From Salinisphaera sp052044135 (lineage in GTDB: Bacteria; Pseudomonadota; Gammaproteobacteria; Nevskiales; Salinisphaeraceae): a stretch of 64,000 bases of DNA. Of this stretch, positions 25,826-33,521 are shown piece after piece. Position numbers and translations under genes: made by a program. Position 1 is the stretch's first letter. Every line of letters starts with the position of its first letter. Below the pieces are notes generated by a model. It saw only the letters and a list, made by a program, of their open reading frames with translations, was not told the DNA's origin and ran no database searches. The stretch covers positions 1-64,000 of the forward strand of contig NZ_JBQDYF010000006.1 of assembly GCF_052044135.1 (NCBI RefSeq), given 5' to 3'.

Positions 25826-26249
25826 ATGAACAACGGGCTGGCGCGCCGCACGCATTGTCTCGCGGCTCTGGCTTTGACGGCTGCGCCCATGATGACCGTG
25901 TTCGGCTACGGTCACGACGGATGGCATTCGGCCGATAGCAGTCATTGCCAGCGGAGGCCCATGGGTGGGTGGCCCCGACCATCGCGACCGCGTCGGCCGC
26001 TACGGCGGTCCGTGCTTTACCTGCTCAGCGCCGGACTTCGGCGATCACCGTGGTTTGGCTGATCGCGGGCAGTGGTCGGGGCGGCATTTCCACGTCGACC
26101 ATTGTGATCCACTGCCGGGCCCGTGGTTTGGATCCATTTACGTAGGTGGTTCATTGCCTTGGCCACGCCGGGAAGGGCTCGATCAGATTGTCGACTCCCC
26201 GGGCTGCGATCTCTATCCGTCGCCGCCCGGATGTGGCTCGGTGTGCTAG
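25826..26249 (+). pseudogene. possible frameshifted small secreted protein
   Basis: The ATG at 25826 has a strong GAGGGAGAG ribosome-binding site and opens a signal-peptide-like sequence (LAALALTAAPMMTVFG). After ~45 codons the protein-like character moves to another frame from about 25965 (PDHRDRVGRYGGPCFTCSAP, later GRHFHVDHCD) and runs to a stop at 26247. The join suggests a single frameshift near 25960 in a His/Cys/Gly-rich exported protein of ~140 aa. The family is not recognised, and the alternative that neither frame is real cannot be excluded. Confidence 0.3.
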
Positions 26250-26378
26250 CGATGATGCCCGCGTTCTCGACCTCGGTAGGCGGCGGGTGAATGGCATTGT
26301 CTACGCCGTGTTTTCTAACCGTTGGCGGCCGACCATCGTCGAAACTGTGCTTATCCCTATACGCCCGCGTGTGACGGC

Positions 26379-27587
26379 CTACCAGTCAGCCGGTTTCCCG
26401 AGGGAATTCATGGGTAAGGCCGACCCCACTGTAATCACCGCCGGCATTTGTGCCGTTGTGAGGCTGGCACGACACCATTCCACGAGACGCTTTTTTACTT
26501 GGGCGGGTGGAAAATTTTCATCGGAGGGCACGACATAGGCCTTAAGACGGTCTCCCTCGCCGGGTCGCATGAGCCGCACGTACGCTTGATCGATATCCGG
26601 GTGCTGGGCAATCTGCATAGCGATCTGGTCGGGATAAACATTATGACCCGCGACCTGAATAGCCTGATCCAGTCGCCCGCGCAGCTGATAGCGACGCGGG
26701 TCAACCCAGTCAACACGATCAGGCAACAACACGGTTTCAGACAGATCACGATTTCTGGCCAAGCGCGCCTTATCCGGTCCGACATGCCAGCGATTCATCA
26801 GCGTATAGGGATCGCTGCCATGCGACCGATAACCTATACCGGCCGTTTCGCTGGATCCATGTATTTCGATCATCGCCTTCAGGCCCCTTGCTTTGAGACG
26901 CGGACTTATGTCAGCGTCCAAGGAACCGGTTGATGAGAGGCCGATACAGGACTCGGAAAACTGCGTTCCCGCTTGCGCCAGGGCGCGCCAAAACCAGGGA
27001 AAACCGACGATAAGATCACCGTCGCTGAAGCGCCCGGCGTGCGCTGTCAGCATTGCTTGCGGACGATCGAGTACCGGCAGATCCAAAACTGCGGGCAACA
27101 CAATGCCGAATAGAAAGCCGTAAATGTGGTGCGTTGGGACACATACGACGACCCGCGTGATCGGCTGGCCAAGATGAGTGGCGAATTTCGGCGCCAGATC
27201 CCGTACTTCGTCAAGTAAATCGATCCATTCGTGACGATAGGTGGCGGGTTCTCCTGTGCTGCCTGAGCTCGTAAATGCCAGCGCCTGAGCGCCGCTGTTT
27301 CGCGACTCCATCACCACATCGACCCAATCGCCGATCGTTTGTCCGCGCAACAGATAATCTTCAAGCCCACTATCGGGTATTTGGAATAGTGTGCTGACGT
27401 CCATCGCCAGACTCATCAACTTGAGCGAGTCGATATTCAGTGCGGAGTTCGTATCGTGCGCGCGCAGCGGGGTATCAAGGCCCATGTTAGCAAGCGGGCC
27501 GAAATGACCCTGACCTCGGTACGACCCATCGAGCTTGGCCGCGATTAGCGAAAACAGACAACGGCTTATAAAAGTCCGCCCAAGCAT
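26379..27587 (-). CDS. pcl: 4-coumarate-CoA ligase for the photoactive yellow protein chromophore
   Basis: AMP-binding (adenylate-forming) enzyme of 402 aa that activates p-coumaric acid for attachment to PYP. The P-loop SSGSTGEP is near residue 105, the A5 motif GSSETAGIGYR near 245, the hinge RGRLDQAIQVAGHNVYP near 302, and the C-terminal lysine in NSLGKPADW. An N-terminal region has an acyl-carrier-like motif (LNIDSLKLMSLAMDV, Ser near residue 52). The frame is open from a GTG at 27656 inside pyp, but the ATG at 27587 has AAAGG 8 bases upstream and is preferred. It lies 34 bases after pyp, which fixes its role. General acyl-CoA ligase activity is the alternative. Confidence 0.85.
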   Translation of the reverse strand: MLGRTFISRCLFSLIAAKLDGSYRGQGHFGPLANMGLDTPLRAHDTNSALNIDSLKLMSLAMDVSTLFQIPDSGLEDYLLRGQTIGDWVDVVMESRNSGAQALAFTSSGSTGEPATYRHEWIDLLDEVRDLAPKFATHLGQPITRVVVCVPTHHIYGFLFGIVLPAVLDLPVLDRPQAMLTAHAGRFSDGDLIVGFPWFWRALAQAGTQFSESCIGLSSTGSLDADISPRLKARGLKAMIEIHGSSETAGIGYRSHGSDPYTLMNRWHVGPDKARLARNRDLSETVLLPDRVDWVDPRRYQLRGRLDQAIQVAGHNVYPDQIAMQIAQHPDIDQAYVRLMRPGEGDRLKAYVVPSDENFPPAQVKKRLVEWCRASLTTAQMPAVITVGSALPMNSLGKPADW

Positions 27588-27621
27588 GCTCACAGCCTTT
27601 GACCCGTTCCGCGCCAATGCA

Positions 27622-27999
27622 TTAAAGACGTTTGACGAAGATCCAGTAGCTGTCACCCGAGATCGCTTTCTTCATCTGGACTCTTACCTTGGTGGGTGTC
27701 ATCTCGTAATCGAATGTATATTCGAAAACGGCACTTAAATCACCGTTACGCACGCCGTCGTCGAAGCGGCCTTTGAACTCCGGACGATTGGTGCACGGTG
27801 CGACGTCCCGAAAAAAGTTTTTCCCTATGACTTGCGAAGGGTCGCGGCCCGTTATTGCACCTTCGGCTGAGTTGTACTGCAGAATTTTTCCGCTGCCATC
27901 CAGTTGAATTGCGCCAAAAGCCATCTGGTCTATCTGCTTTTCCGACATCTTGGACAATGTATTTTCGATGTCGTCGGCACCAAACTTTACGATTTCTAT
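27622..27999 (-). CDS. pyp: photoactive yellow protein (PAS-fold blue-light sensor), start codon ATA
   Basis: Cytoplasmic PAS-domain photoreceptor that binds p-coumarate by a thioester. Read from 27999, the frame has exactly 125 codons, the length of Halorhodospira halophila PYP. Key residues fall at the same numbers: Tyr42, Glu46, Thr50, Arg52, Cys69 (VAPC) and Met100. Stretches such as DPSQVIGKNFF, FEYTFDY and MTPTKVRV are nearly identical. The first codon is ATA, 8 bases after AGGA, where ATG is expected; an in-frame TAA lies eleven codons upstream. The next usable starts are TTG (27957) and ATG (27948), which would remove most of the N-terminal cap. Truncated PYP is known to stay photoactive with slower recovery. 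Followed by pcl; no tyrosine ammonia-lyase is seen. Confidence 0.93.
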   Translation of the reverse strand: MEIVKFGADDIENTLSKMSEKQIDQMAFGAIQLDGSGKILQYNSAEGAITGRDPSQVIGKNFFRDVAPCTNRPEFKGRFDDGVRNGDLSAVFEYTFDYEMTPTKVRVQMKKAISGDSYWIFVKRL

Positions 28000-28105
28000 A
28001 GCTATAATCCTATTTTATATAAGGAATTTTATTATGGCGCGATCGAAAAGATGCGCCGGCCCTTATGTTGCCGCTGCTCAAGTCCTTTCGTTTTAAACGC
28101 GGCCG

Positions 28106-28312
28106 TCAGGCATAGGTATTGATCTGCGTTCCGACGGATCCGGTCGTTGCCAACGCCGGCTGTGTTTCCAGCGACGACATGAGCTGACTCATCTGCGAGG
28201 CCTGGCTGTCGAGCGACTTGCGCAGCAGGTTTGTCTGCACGCTCTGGTTTTGATTACTTTGCTGCAAAGCCATGGCGGTACTGACGGTCGAGTTCACGCT
28301 TCCTGCGTCCAT
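28106..28312 (-). CDS. YjfB-like putative motility small protein (copy 2)
   Basis: A 68-aa Gln/Ser-rich protein, clearly paralogous to 20407-20616: both share TNLLRKSLDSQ-type and SQLMSSLE-type segments and the ending VGTQINTYA. It has no signal peptide or membrane segment. GGAG lies about 8 bases before the ATG. Its upstream region contains an exact FliA promoter match (28355-28381). It is co-directional with pyp-pcl and ends 107 bases before pyp; no strong terminator is visible between them, so they may share a transcript. Function unknown; motility is inferred from family and promoter. Confidence 0.8.
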   Translation of the reverse strand: MDAGSVNSTVSTAMALQQSNQNQSVQTNLLRKSLDSQASQMSQLMSSLETQPALATTGSVGTQINTYA

Positions 28313-28354
28313 GAGATGATCTCCAAGCTTTGGGAATGTCTGGCCGAAGTCGGT

Positions 28355-28381
28355 TTATCGGCGAGCGGTGGCTGAGCTTTA
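28355..28381 (-). promoter_or_regulatory. sigma-28 (FliA) promoter of YjfB-like gene 2, possibly also pyp-pcl
   Basis: Minus strand: TAAAG, 14 bases, GCCGATAA, identical to the FliA consensus in both boxes and in spacing. It ends 42 bases before the start codon, the same distance as for copy 1. Confidence 0.85.
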
Positions 28382-28512
28382 GCAATCATGGCGATGCGTC
28401 TGCCGGGGCCGTGTCGCGTGGCGATCACCCTGTGGGTGCGGCGCCCGCGTTATCCTGACCGCCCGACGCCTCACCCAGTGAGGCCTGATTCAATCCCGCA
28501 AAGGAGCGCCCC

Positions 28513-30537
28513 ATGCGTTGGCATCATCCGGCTCACAACATTGCCATGGCGGCGAGCGACGCGGCCGGCGCCGGTGGCGTGGGCGATGTGCCGTTGATCG
28601 AACGCGAGCGGCTGTTCGGCAACCCCAGCCGTATACAAGGCCGGCTGAGCCCGGACGGCCGCTGGCTGTCGTGGATCGCCCCGTTCAACGACGTGCTCAA
28701 TCTCTGGGTGGCGCCCGTCGATCGCCCGGATGAAGGCCGGGCGCTGACCGACGAGCGCAGCCGCCCGATCCGCAGCTATTTCTGGTCGCCGGACAGCCGG
28801 CAGCTGTTGTTCGTGAACGACCAGGGCGGCGACGAGAACTTCCGGCTGTTCGGTGTGGACGTGGAAAGCGCGGCCCAGCGCGCCCTGACACCGCAGGAAG
28901 GGGTACGGGTGCAGGTACTCGGCGTCAGCCGACACGTGCGCGACCATATCGTGGTGGGCATCAACGACCGCGATCCGCGCTGGCACGATGTCTATCGCCT
29001 GGATCTGGCCAGCGGCGAACTGGCGCTGGCAATGCGCAACGACGGTTATGGCGGCTTTCTGGTGGATGAAAGCCTCGATATCCGCCTGGCGCAAAAGCCC
29101 CGCGAGGACGGCGGCGAGGATTTCTTCCGCGTGCGGGACGGCGCGGTGGCGGCCGAGCCGTTGGTCAGCATCCGCTTCGAGGACAGCGCCAACACCGGCC
29201 CGGCGGGCTTCACTCGCGACGGCAACACGCTCTACTGGATCGACAGCCGCGGCCGCGATACCGCCGCGCTCGTCGCCCAGAATCTCGAAACCGGTGACAT
29301 GCGCGAAATCGCCGCCTCGCCGAAGGCGGACGTGACCGGCGTGATGGCCGACCCCGAAACTCACGAAATCCAGGCCTGGGCAGTGGATTATCTGCGCACC
29401 CAGTGGCACGTGATCGACCCGGCCATCGGCGACGACCTGGCGTTTCTGGACGCGCGGCTCGAAGGCGACGTGCACGTCACCTCCCGCACCGACGACGATC
29501 GCCGCTGGGTGGTGGTCAACGACCCGGTTACCGCGCCACCGGCAACCCATCTCTATGATCGCGACGCCGGGACGCTCACCACGCTGTTCGTCAGCCGCCC
29601 GGAACTGGTGGGTGCGCCGCTGGCCGGTATGACGCCGCTGGAGATCACCGCCCGCGACGGGCTGACGCTGACCGCCTATCTCACCTTGCCGCGCGGCAGC
29701 GGCGCCGAAGGCTTCACCGCGCCGGGTGAGCCGCTGCCGATGGCGCTGCTGGTGCACGGCGGCCCCTGGGCGCGGGACGACTACGGCAGCAACGGCTACC
29801 ACCAGTGGCTGGCCAATCGCGGCTATGCGGTGCTGTCGGTGAACTATCGCGGCTCGACCGGCTTCGGCAAATCCTTCACCGCCGCCGGTGACGGCGAGTG
29901 GGGCGCCGCCATGCACGACGACCTGATCGACGCCGTGAACTGGGCGGTCGACAAGCGTGTGGCCGACCCGAAGCGGGTGGCGATCATGGGCGGTTCCTAC
30001 GGCGGCTATGCCGTGTTGGCCGGGCTCACGCTGACGCCGGAAACCTTCGCCTGCGGCGTGGATATCGTCGGCCCGTCGAACCTCACCACCCTGCTGGAGA
30101 GCATCCCGCCCTACTGGGAAGCGGGCCGCCGCCAGATGTATCGGCGCATGGCCGACCCCGGCACCGAGGCCGGTCGCGCCTGGCTGGCCGAGCGCTCGCC
30201 GCTGACCCATGCCGATCGCATCGTTCGCCCGCTGTTGATCGGCCAGGGCGCCAACGACCCGCGCGTCAAGCAGGCCGAGAGCGACCAGATCGTGAACGCA
30301 ATGGCCGAGAAATCGATACCGGTCACCTACGTGCTGTTCCCCGACGAAGGCCACGGCTTTGCCCGCCCGGCCAACAACATCGCCTTCAACGCGATTATCG
30401 AGGCGTTTCTGGCCGAATACCTCGGCGGGCGTGCCGAGCCGATCGGCGACGCGCTGGCGCCGTCGACGGCGACCGTGCCCCACGGCGCCGATTACGCACC
30501 GGGGCTGGCGGTAGCGCTGGGCTCGGGCGCGGCCTGA
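28513..30537 (+). CDS. S9-family prolyl oligopeptidase-type peptidase
   Basis: A 674-aa cytoplasmic serine peptidase. The N-terminal ~400 residues form a WD40/TolB-like beta-propeller (repeats such as RLSPDGRWLSWIAP and YFWSPDSRQLLFVND). The C-terminal alpha/beta-hydrolase domain has the nucleophile elbow GGSYGGY (Ser near 495), Asp in GANDPRV (near 583) and His in DEGHGF (near 614). HGGPWARD supplies the oxyanion region. AAAGGAG is 7 bases before the ATG. Family members cleave short peptides, often acyl-amino-acid or prolyl bonds; exact specificity is unknown. It is followed by ppiC in the same direction. Confidence 0.9.
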   Translation: MRWHHPAHNIAMAASDAAGAGGVGDVPLIERERLFGNPSRIQGRLSPDGRWLSWIAPFNDVLNLWVAPVDRPDEGRALTDERSRPIRSYFWSPDSRQLLFVNDQGGDENFRLFGVDVESAAQRALTPQEGVRVQVLGVSRHVRDHIVVGINDRDPRWHDVYRLDLASGELALAMRNDGYGGFLVDESLDIRLAQKPREDGGEDFFRVRDGAVAAEPLVSIRFEDSANTGPAGFTRDGNTLYWIDSRGRDTAALVAQNLETGDMREIAASPKADVTGVMADPETHEIQAWAVDYLRTQWHVIDPAIGDDLAFLDARLEGDVHVTSRTDDDRRWVVVNDPVTAPPATHLYDRDAGTLTTLFVSRPELVGAPLAGMTPLEITARDGLTLTAYLTLPRGSGAEGFTAPGEPLPMALLVHGGPWARDDYGSNGYHQWLANRGYAVLSVNYRGSTGFGKSFTAAGDGEWGAAMHDDLIDAVNWAVDKRVADPKRVAIMGGSYGGYAVLAGLTLTPETFACGVDIVGPSNLTTLLESIPPYWEAGRRQMYRRMADPGTEAGRAWLAERSPLTHADRIVRPLLIGQGANDPRVKQAESDQIVNAMAEKSIPVTYVLFPDEGHGFARPANNIAFNAIIEAFLAEYLGGRAEPIGDALAPSTATVPHGADYAPGLAVALGSGAA

Positions 30538-30608
30538 TTGGGTCCGCGGCGTCGCCATAATTGCCGTACCATGACGGCCCCGTCATTCAGTGAAGCAGGA
30601 CTTTCATC

Positions 30609-30887
30609 ATGGCCAAAGCCAGTGCCCGTCATATTCTGGTCGACAGCGAAGACAAGTGTGTCGAACTCAAGCAACAGATCGAAAACGGCGGCGATTTTGC
30701 CGAAGTCGCGCGTGAGCATTCGACGTGTCCGTCCGGCCGCAAGGGCGGCGAACTCGGTACATTCGGCCCCGGCCAGATGGTGCGCGAGTTCGACGACGTG
30801 GTGTTCAGCGCCCCGCTCAACGAAGTACAGGGGCCGGTGAAGACACAGTTCGGTTATCACCTGCTGGAAGTCACCGCGCGCGGTTGA
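30609..30887 (+). CDS. ppiC: parvulin-type peptidyl-prolyl cis-trans isomerase
   Basis: A single parvulin domain of 92 aa, the length of E. coli PpiC, with no signal peptide, so cytoplasmic. Conserved parvulin features are ARHILVDSEDKCVEL at the start, GGDFAEVAREHSTCPSG with the catalytic Cys, GGELGTFGPGQMV, FDDVVFSAPLNEV and the terminal FGYHLLEV with its active-site His. It catalyses proline isomerisation during protein folding. AGGA lies 9 bases before the ATG. Confidence 0.92.
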   Translation: MAKASARHILVDSEDKCVELKQQIENGGDFAEVAREHSTCPSGRKGGELGTFGPGQMVREFDDVVFSAPLNEVQGPVKTQFGYHLLEVTARG

Positions 30888-30922
30888 TGGGCCGGGGCCG
30901 GCCGCGCGCGTCGCGCGCCGGC

Positions 30923-31555
30923 TCATTGCCCGGCGGTGTCGTCGTCTACCAGTGCGAGGCGACCGCTCAGCCGGGCGTCGAGTTCGGCAAAATCGGTATC
31001 GGCGTCCCGGGGCCAATCCACCGCCAGCGTCACGCCCCCGCCATGGTAGCGGGCGTCGATGATCCGGCCCTCGTGTTCGCCCAGCCAGCGCCGCACGGGT
31101 TGCTCGTCGGCAAAGGCCAGGTCGAGCGCCAGCCGGCGTCTTGGCACGTGCTCCCGTGTCGGCAGGTCGGCGATGAGTGCGCTGACTGTCTGGCCATAGG
31201 CGCGCGCCAGGCCGCCCGTGCCGAGCTTGATACCGCCGAAATAGCGTGTCACGACACAGGCGATGCGACCGAGGCCGCTACCCTCGATCACTTGATACAT
31301 CGGCCGGCCGGCCGTGCCGCCGGGTTCGCCATCGTCCGAGAACCCGATCACCCGATCGTCGCCCGGGGCGCCGGCGATCCAGGCTGAGCAATGATGCGAG
31401 GCGTCGGGATAGCGCTGACGTGCCAGCGCGATCAGCCGGTGCGCGTCGTCGACGCCGTCGATGCCGGCACACCAGCCGATGAAGCGGCTTTTCTGTATCT
31501 CGAGTGTTGCCGCATGGGGGGCATCGAGACTTGTCGCCGGCATGGGATAACGCAT
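30923..31555 (-). CDS. yigZ: YigZ/IMPACT-family protein
   Basis: A 210-aa member of the UPF0029 (Impact N-terminal) family, with a C-terminal DUF1949-type half. Typical blocks are LEIQKSRFIGWC, HHCSAWIAG, FSDDGEPGGTAGRPM and VTRYFGGIKLGTGGLARAYG. Eukaryotic IMPACT controls GCN2, but the bacterial role is unsettled. The frame is open to 31594; the ATG at 31555 with GGAG 5 bases upstream is chosen. Convergent with ppiC. Confidence 0.88.
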   Translation of the reverse strand: MRYPMPATSLDAPHAATLEIQKSRFIGWCAGIDGVDDAHRLIALARQRYPDASHHCSAWIAGAPGDDRVIGFSDDGEPGGTAGRPMYQVIEGSGLGRIACVVTRYFGGIKLGTGGLARAYGQTVSALIADLPTREHVPRRRLALDLAFADEQPVRRWLGEHEGRIIDARYHGGGVTLAVDWPRDADTDFAELDARLSGRLALVDDDTAGQ

Positions 31556-31821
31556 CGGAACTCCACAGCAATGGACCCGGCGGCGCGATGGCATGGCGCC
31601 GGGCGGTCGCTATCGATCGCTTCTGGCGAATGCTAGCGGTTTTCGCACGGGATGTGACGAGTGGGCTGCGGGTCCGGGAAGGCGGTCGCCCGGGCGGCGC
31701 GTCTGGCGGTGTGCGACCGGATGGCGACGGCGCGAGCGGTATTGGCTGTCCGCAACCGATTCGCCCGCCGGGCCCCGACTTTCGTATAGTCTGCGCACTC
31801 TGTCCGGATATCCTCGAAGCC

Positions 31822-32463
31822 TTGATCACTCATCGTCGACGCGAGCGCGCGATTGCCATAGCACTGACGGGCCTGGCCGGCTATGTCGACGCCCTGGGGT
31901 TCATGACGCTGGGTGGGTACTTCATTGCCTTCATGAGCGGCAATACCACGCGGCTCGGGGTCGGCGCCGTGCGCAGTCTGTCGACGGCGTTCGTGCCGGC
32001 CGTGGTGATCGCTTTGTTCGTGCTCGGCGTGATGATCGGGTCGCTGGTCAATCATCGGACCGGGGCCTGGCGCCGTGCCGCGGTGATGGCGCTGGTAACC
32101 GGCCTGTTGGCGCTGGCCGCCTGCTTTGCCGGTGCCGGCGTCACATGGGGCGCGGTCGTCTGCATGGCGCTGGCCATGGGGGCCGAAAACACCGTCTTCG
32201 AGCGCAATGGCGAGGTCAGCCTGGGTGTGACTTACATGACGGGCACGCTGGTCAAGCTCGGTCAGCGGCTGATGGGCGTCCTGTTGGGTGGTGACCGCTG
32301 GGCTTGGGTCTGGTACTTCCTGCTCTGGGCCGGTCTGCTGTCGGGTACCGTGCTCGGCAGTTTCGCGTATCTGCGCTTCGGTCTGCACAGTCTCTGGTTC
32401 GCGGTCGGGCTGGGCACGGCGTTGACCGGCCTGTTGCGCTGGTGGGCGCCAGCCGGCCATTGA
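31822..32463 (+). CDS. YoaK/DUF1275-family membrane protein
   Basis: An integral membrane protein of ~213 aa with about six hydrophobic segments. The family hallmark at the first helices is present: GLAGYVDALGFMTLGGYFIA, then FMSGNTTRLG. Later blocks (AMGAENTVFERNG, GVTYMTGTLVKLGQRL) are typical of DUF1275. No ATG or GTG precedes the first helix in a good place; the TTG at 31822 gives the expected length, but the start is uncertain. Function unknown for the family. Confidence 0.78.
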   Translation: MITHRRRERAIAIALTGLAGYVDALGFMTLGGYFIAFMSGNTTRLGVGAVRSLSTAFVPAVVIALFVLGVMIGSLVNHRTGAWRRAAVMALVTGLLALAACFAGAGVTWGAVVCMALAMGAENTVFERNGEVSLGVTYMTGTLVKLGQRLMGVLLGGDRWAWVWYFLLWAGLLSGTVLGSFAYLRFGLHSLWFAVGLGTALTGLLRWWAPAGH

Positions 32464-32486
32464 ACGCATGCGCCCGTCGCCACCCG

Positions 32487-32509
32487 CCCGGGCGAGGTCT
32501 GCGCCCGGG
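32487..32509. terminator. hairpin between convergent YoaK-like and FucU-like genes
   Basis: CCCGGGCG / CGCCCGGG, a perfect 8-bp stem with a 7-base loop, in the 87-base gap between convergent genes. No long T-run, so terminator activity is only likely. Confidence 0.4.
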
Positions 32510-32550
32510 TTATCGGCCGGGCCGTGCCCGGTCGGCGCGGCGGACTTGCC

Positions 32551-32973
32551 TCAGATCCGCAACACGCCCTTCTTGAGGATAATGTTGCCGTACAGCCGCC
32601 GCTCACCGGTGGCGAGTACGGCGTAGGCTGCGCGGGTGCGGTTGTAGAAATCGAAGCGATCGATGCATTCGATCGGGATCTCCCGACCCTCCGCCGCGGC
32701 CAGCATGCGGTCGAATTCGGTGTAGAGCGCGGGTCGGCCATCGGGCGCGTCCATCGCCGCCGTGGGGGCAGCGACGAAGTCGTCCAGCGGGAGCAGGCTG
32801 AGCACGGCGGACAGCGTATCGGTGGCCGAGATACCCGGGAGTTGCACCAGACGTTTCGCCAGGGCGTCGGCCGGGAAATTGGCATCCACGATCGCCAGTT
32901 CGTCGCCATGGCCCATATCGGCGAGCAGGGCAAGCACGTCCCCCGTCAGCAGGGGATTGATGTGTTTGAGCAT
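32551..32973 (-). CDS. fucU: FucU/RbsD-family sugar mutarotase
   Basis: A 140-aa protein of the RbsD/FucU family, which interconverts anomers of fucose or ribose in the cytoplasm. Conserved MGHGDELAIVDANFP (catalytic His) near residue 20 and the C-terminal FYNRTRAAYAVLATGERRLY-GNI segment point to the FucU branch. Two ATGs are possible; AAGGA fits the one at 32973, which also matches E. coli FucU. No fucose genes are nearby, so the sugar is unknown. Confidence 0.85.
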   Translation of the reverse strand: MLKHINPLLTGDVLALLADMGHGDELAIVDANFPADALAKRLVQLPGISATDTLSAVLSLLPLDDFVAAPTAAMDAPDGRPALYTEFDRMLAAAEGREIPIECIDRFDFYNRTRAAYAVLATGERRLYGNIILKKGVLRI

Positions 32974-33152
32974 GGGCATTCCTTGCTGACCCGGCGGGAT
33001 GTTGCGAACCGGGCATGAATGTCGGGTCGAAGGTATTGCAAGCCGTCGACCTGCCGCGGCAACAGAGTGGTTCCGCGGTGTCAGTCTATCCGGTCATGGC
33101 CCGATGGCAGGCGGCGCCCGGTGATCAGGGATAAATCGCCGCGCATCCTCGC

Positions 33153-33278
33153 TCAGCGGTAGCCCTTGAATTGGCGGTTAGCCCTGTTCGGCCCGGGTGT
33201 CTTGCCGCGCGCCGTGTCCTTGATGGACTTCAGGCTCTGCCGCGGCAGTTTCTGTTGTGATTTCTGCTTGGAGCCCAT
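33153..33278 (-). CDS. 41-aa basic small protein
   Basis: An ATG at 33278 opens MGSKQKSQQKLPRQSLKSIK, followed by a Gly/Pro/Lys/Arg-rich half ending in NRANRQFKGYR. The protein is strongly basic with no hydrophobic segment, and looks like a nucleic-acid- or ribosome-associated peptide. Amino-acid composition and the clean stop argue for a real gene, but there is no strong ribosome-binding site and no family is recognised. Confidence 0.5.
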   Translation of the reverse strand: MGSKQKSQQKLPRQSLKSIKDTARGKTPGPNRANRQFKGYR

Positions 33279-33483
33279 GCTGGTCTGGCCGGTATCGAAA
33301 GGGGGCGCTTTTCAGGTATATCCAGTGTAGCCCGTTTTGACGTCAACCGGCAGCGGCCGGCAGCCGTGGCTCATCGCCGTGGGGGGCGGTGCCGGTATCG
33401 CCGGAACACCAGCCAGGCGCGGCCATCGAAGGCTGTCATCCCAGCAGCGCATCATCGCGCTGTCATCGCGCCGGCACGACAGA

Positions 33484-33508
33484 ACCGCCCGCCGCAGTGG
33501 CGGGCGGT
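33484..33508 (-). terminator. hairpin downstream of the 33522 small gene
   Basis: ACCGCCCGCC / GGCGGGCGGT forms a perfect 10-bp stem with a 5-base loop 14 bases after the stop codon. On the minus strand it is followed by TCTGT only, so it is a moderate terminator candidate. Confidence 0.5.
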
Positions 33509-33521
33509 CCCGAGCCGTTGG

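Noticed and set aside
27588..27656. GTG at 27656 as the pcl start, overlapping pyp
   Set aside because: The ATG at 27587 has a clear AAAGG ribosome-binding site and the extra 23 residues derive from the pyp coding sequence in another frame.
28000..28105. Terminator between the YjfB-like gene and pyp
   Set aside because: Only an imperfect GGCGCATC/GATCGCGCC stem without a T-run is visible, so read-through remains plausible.
28471..30558. Long open frame (695 codons) on the minus strand opposite the S9 peptidase
   Set aside because: The sense strand carries all S9 catalytic motifs and a good ribosome-binding site; the antisense frame lacks any domain.
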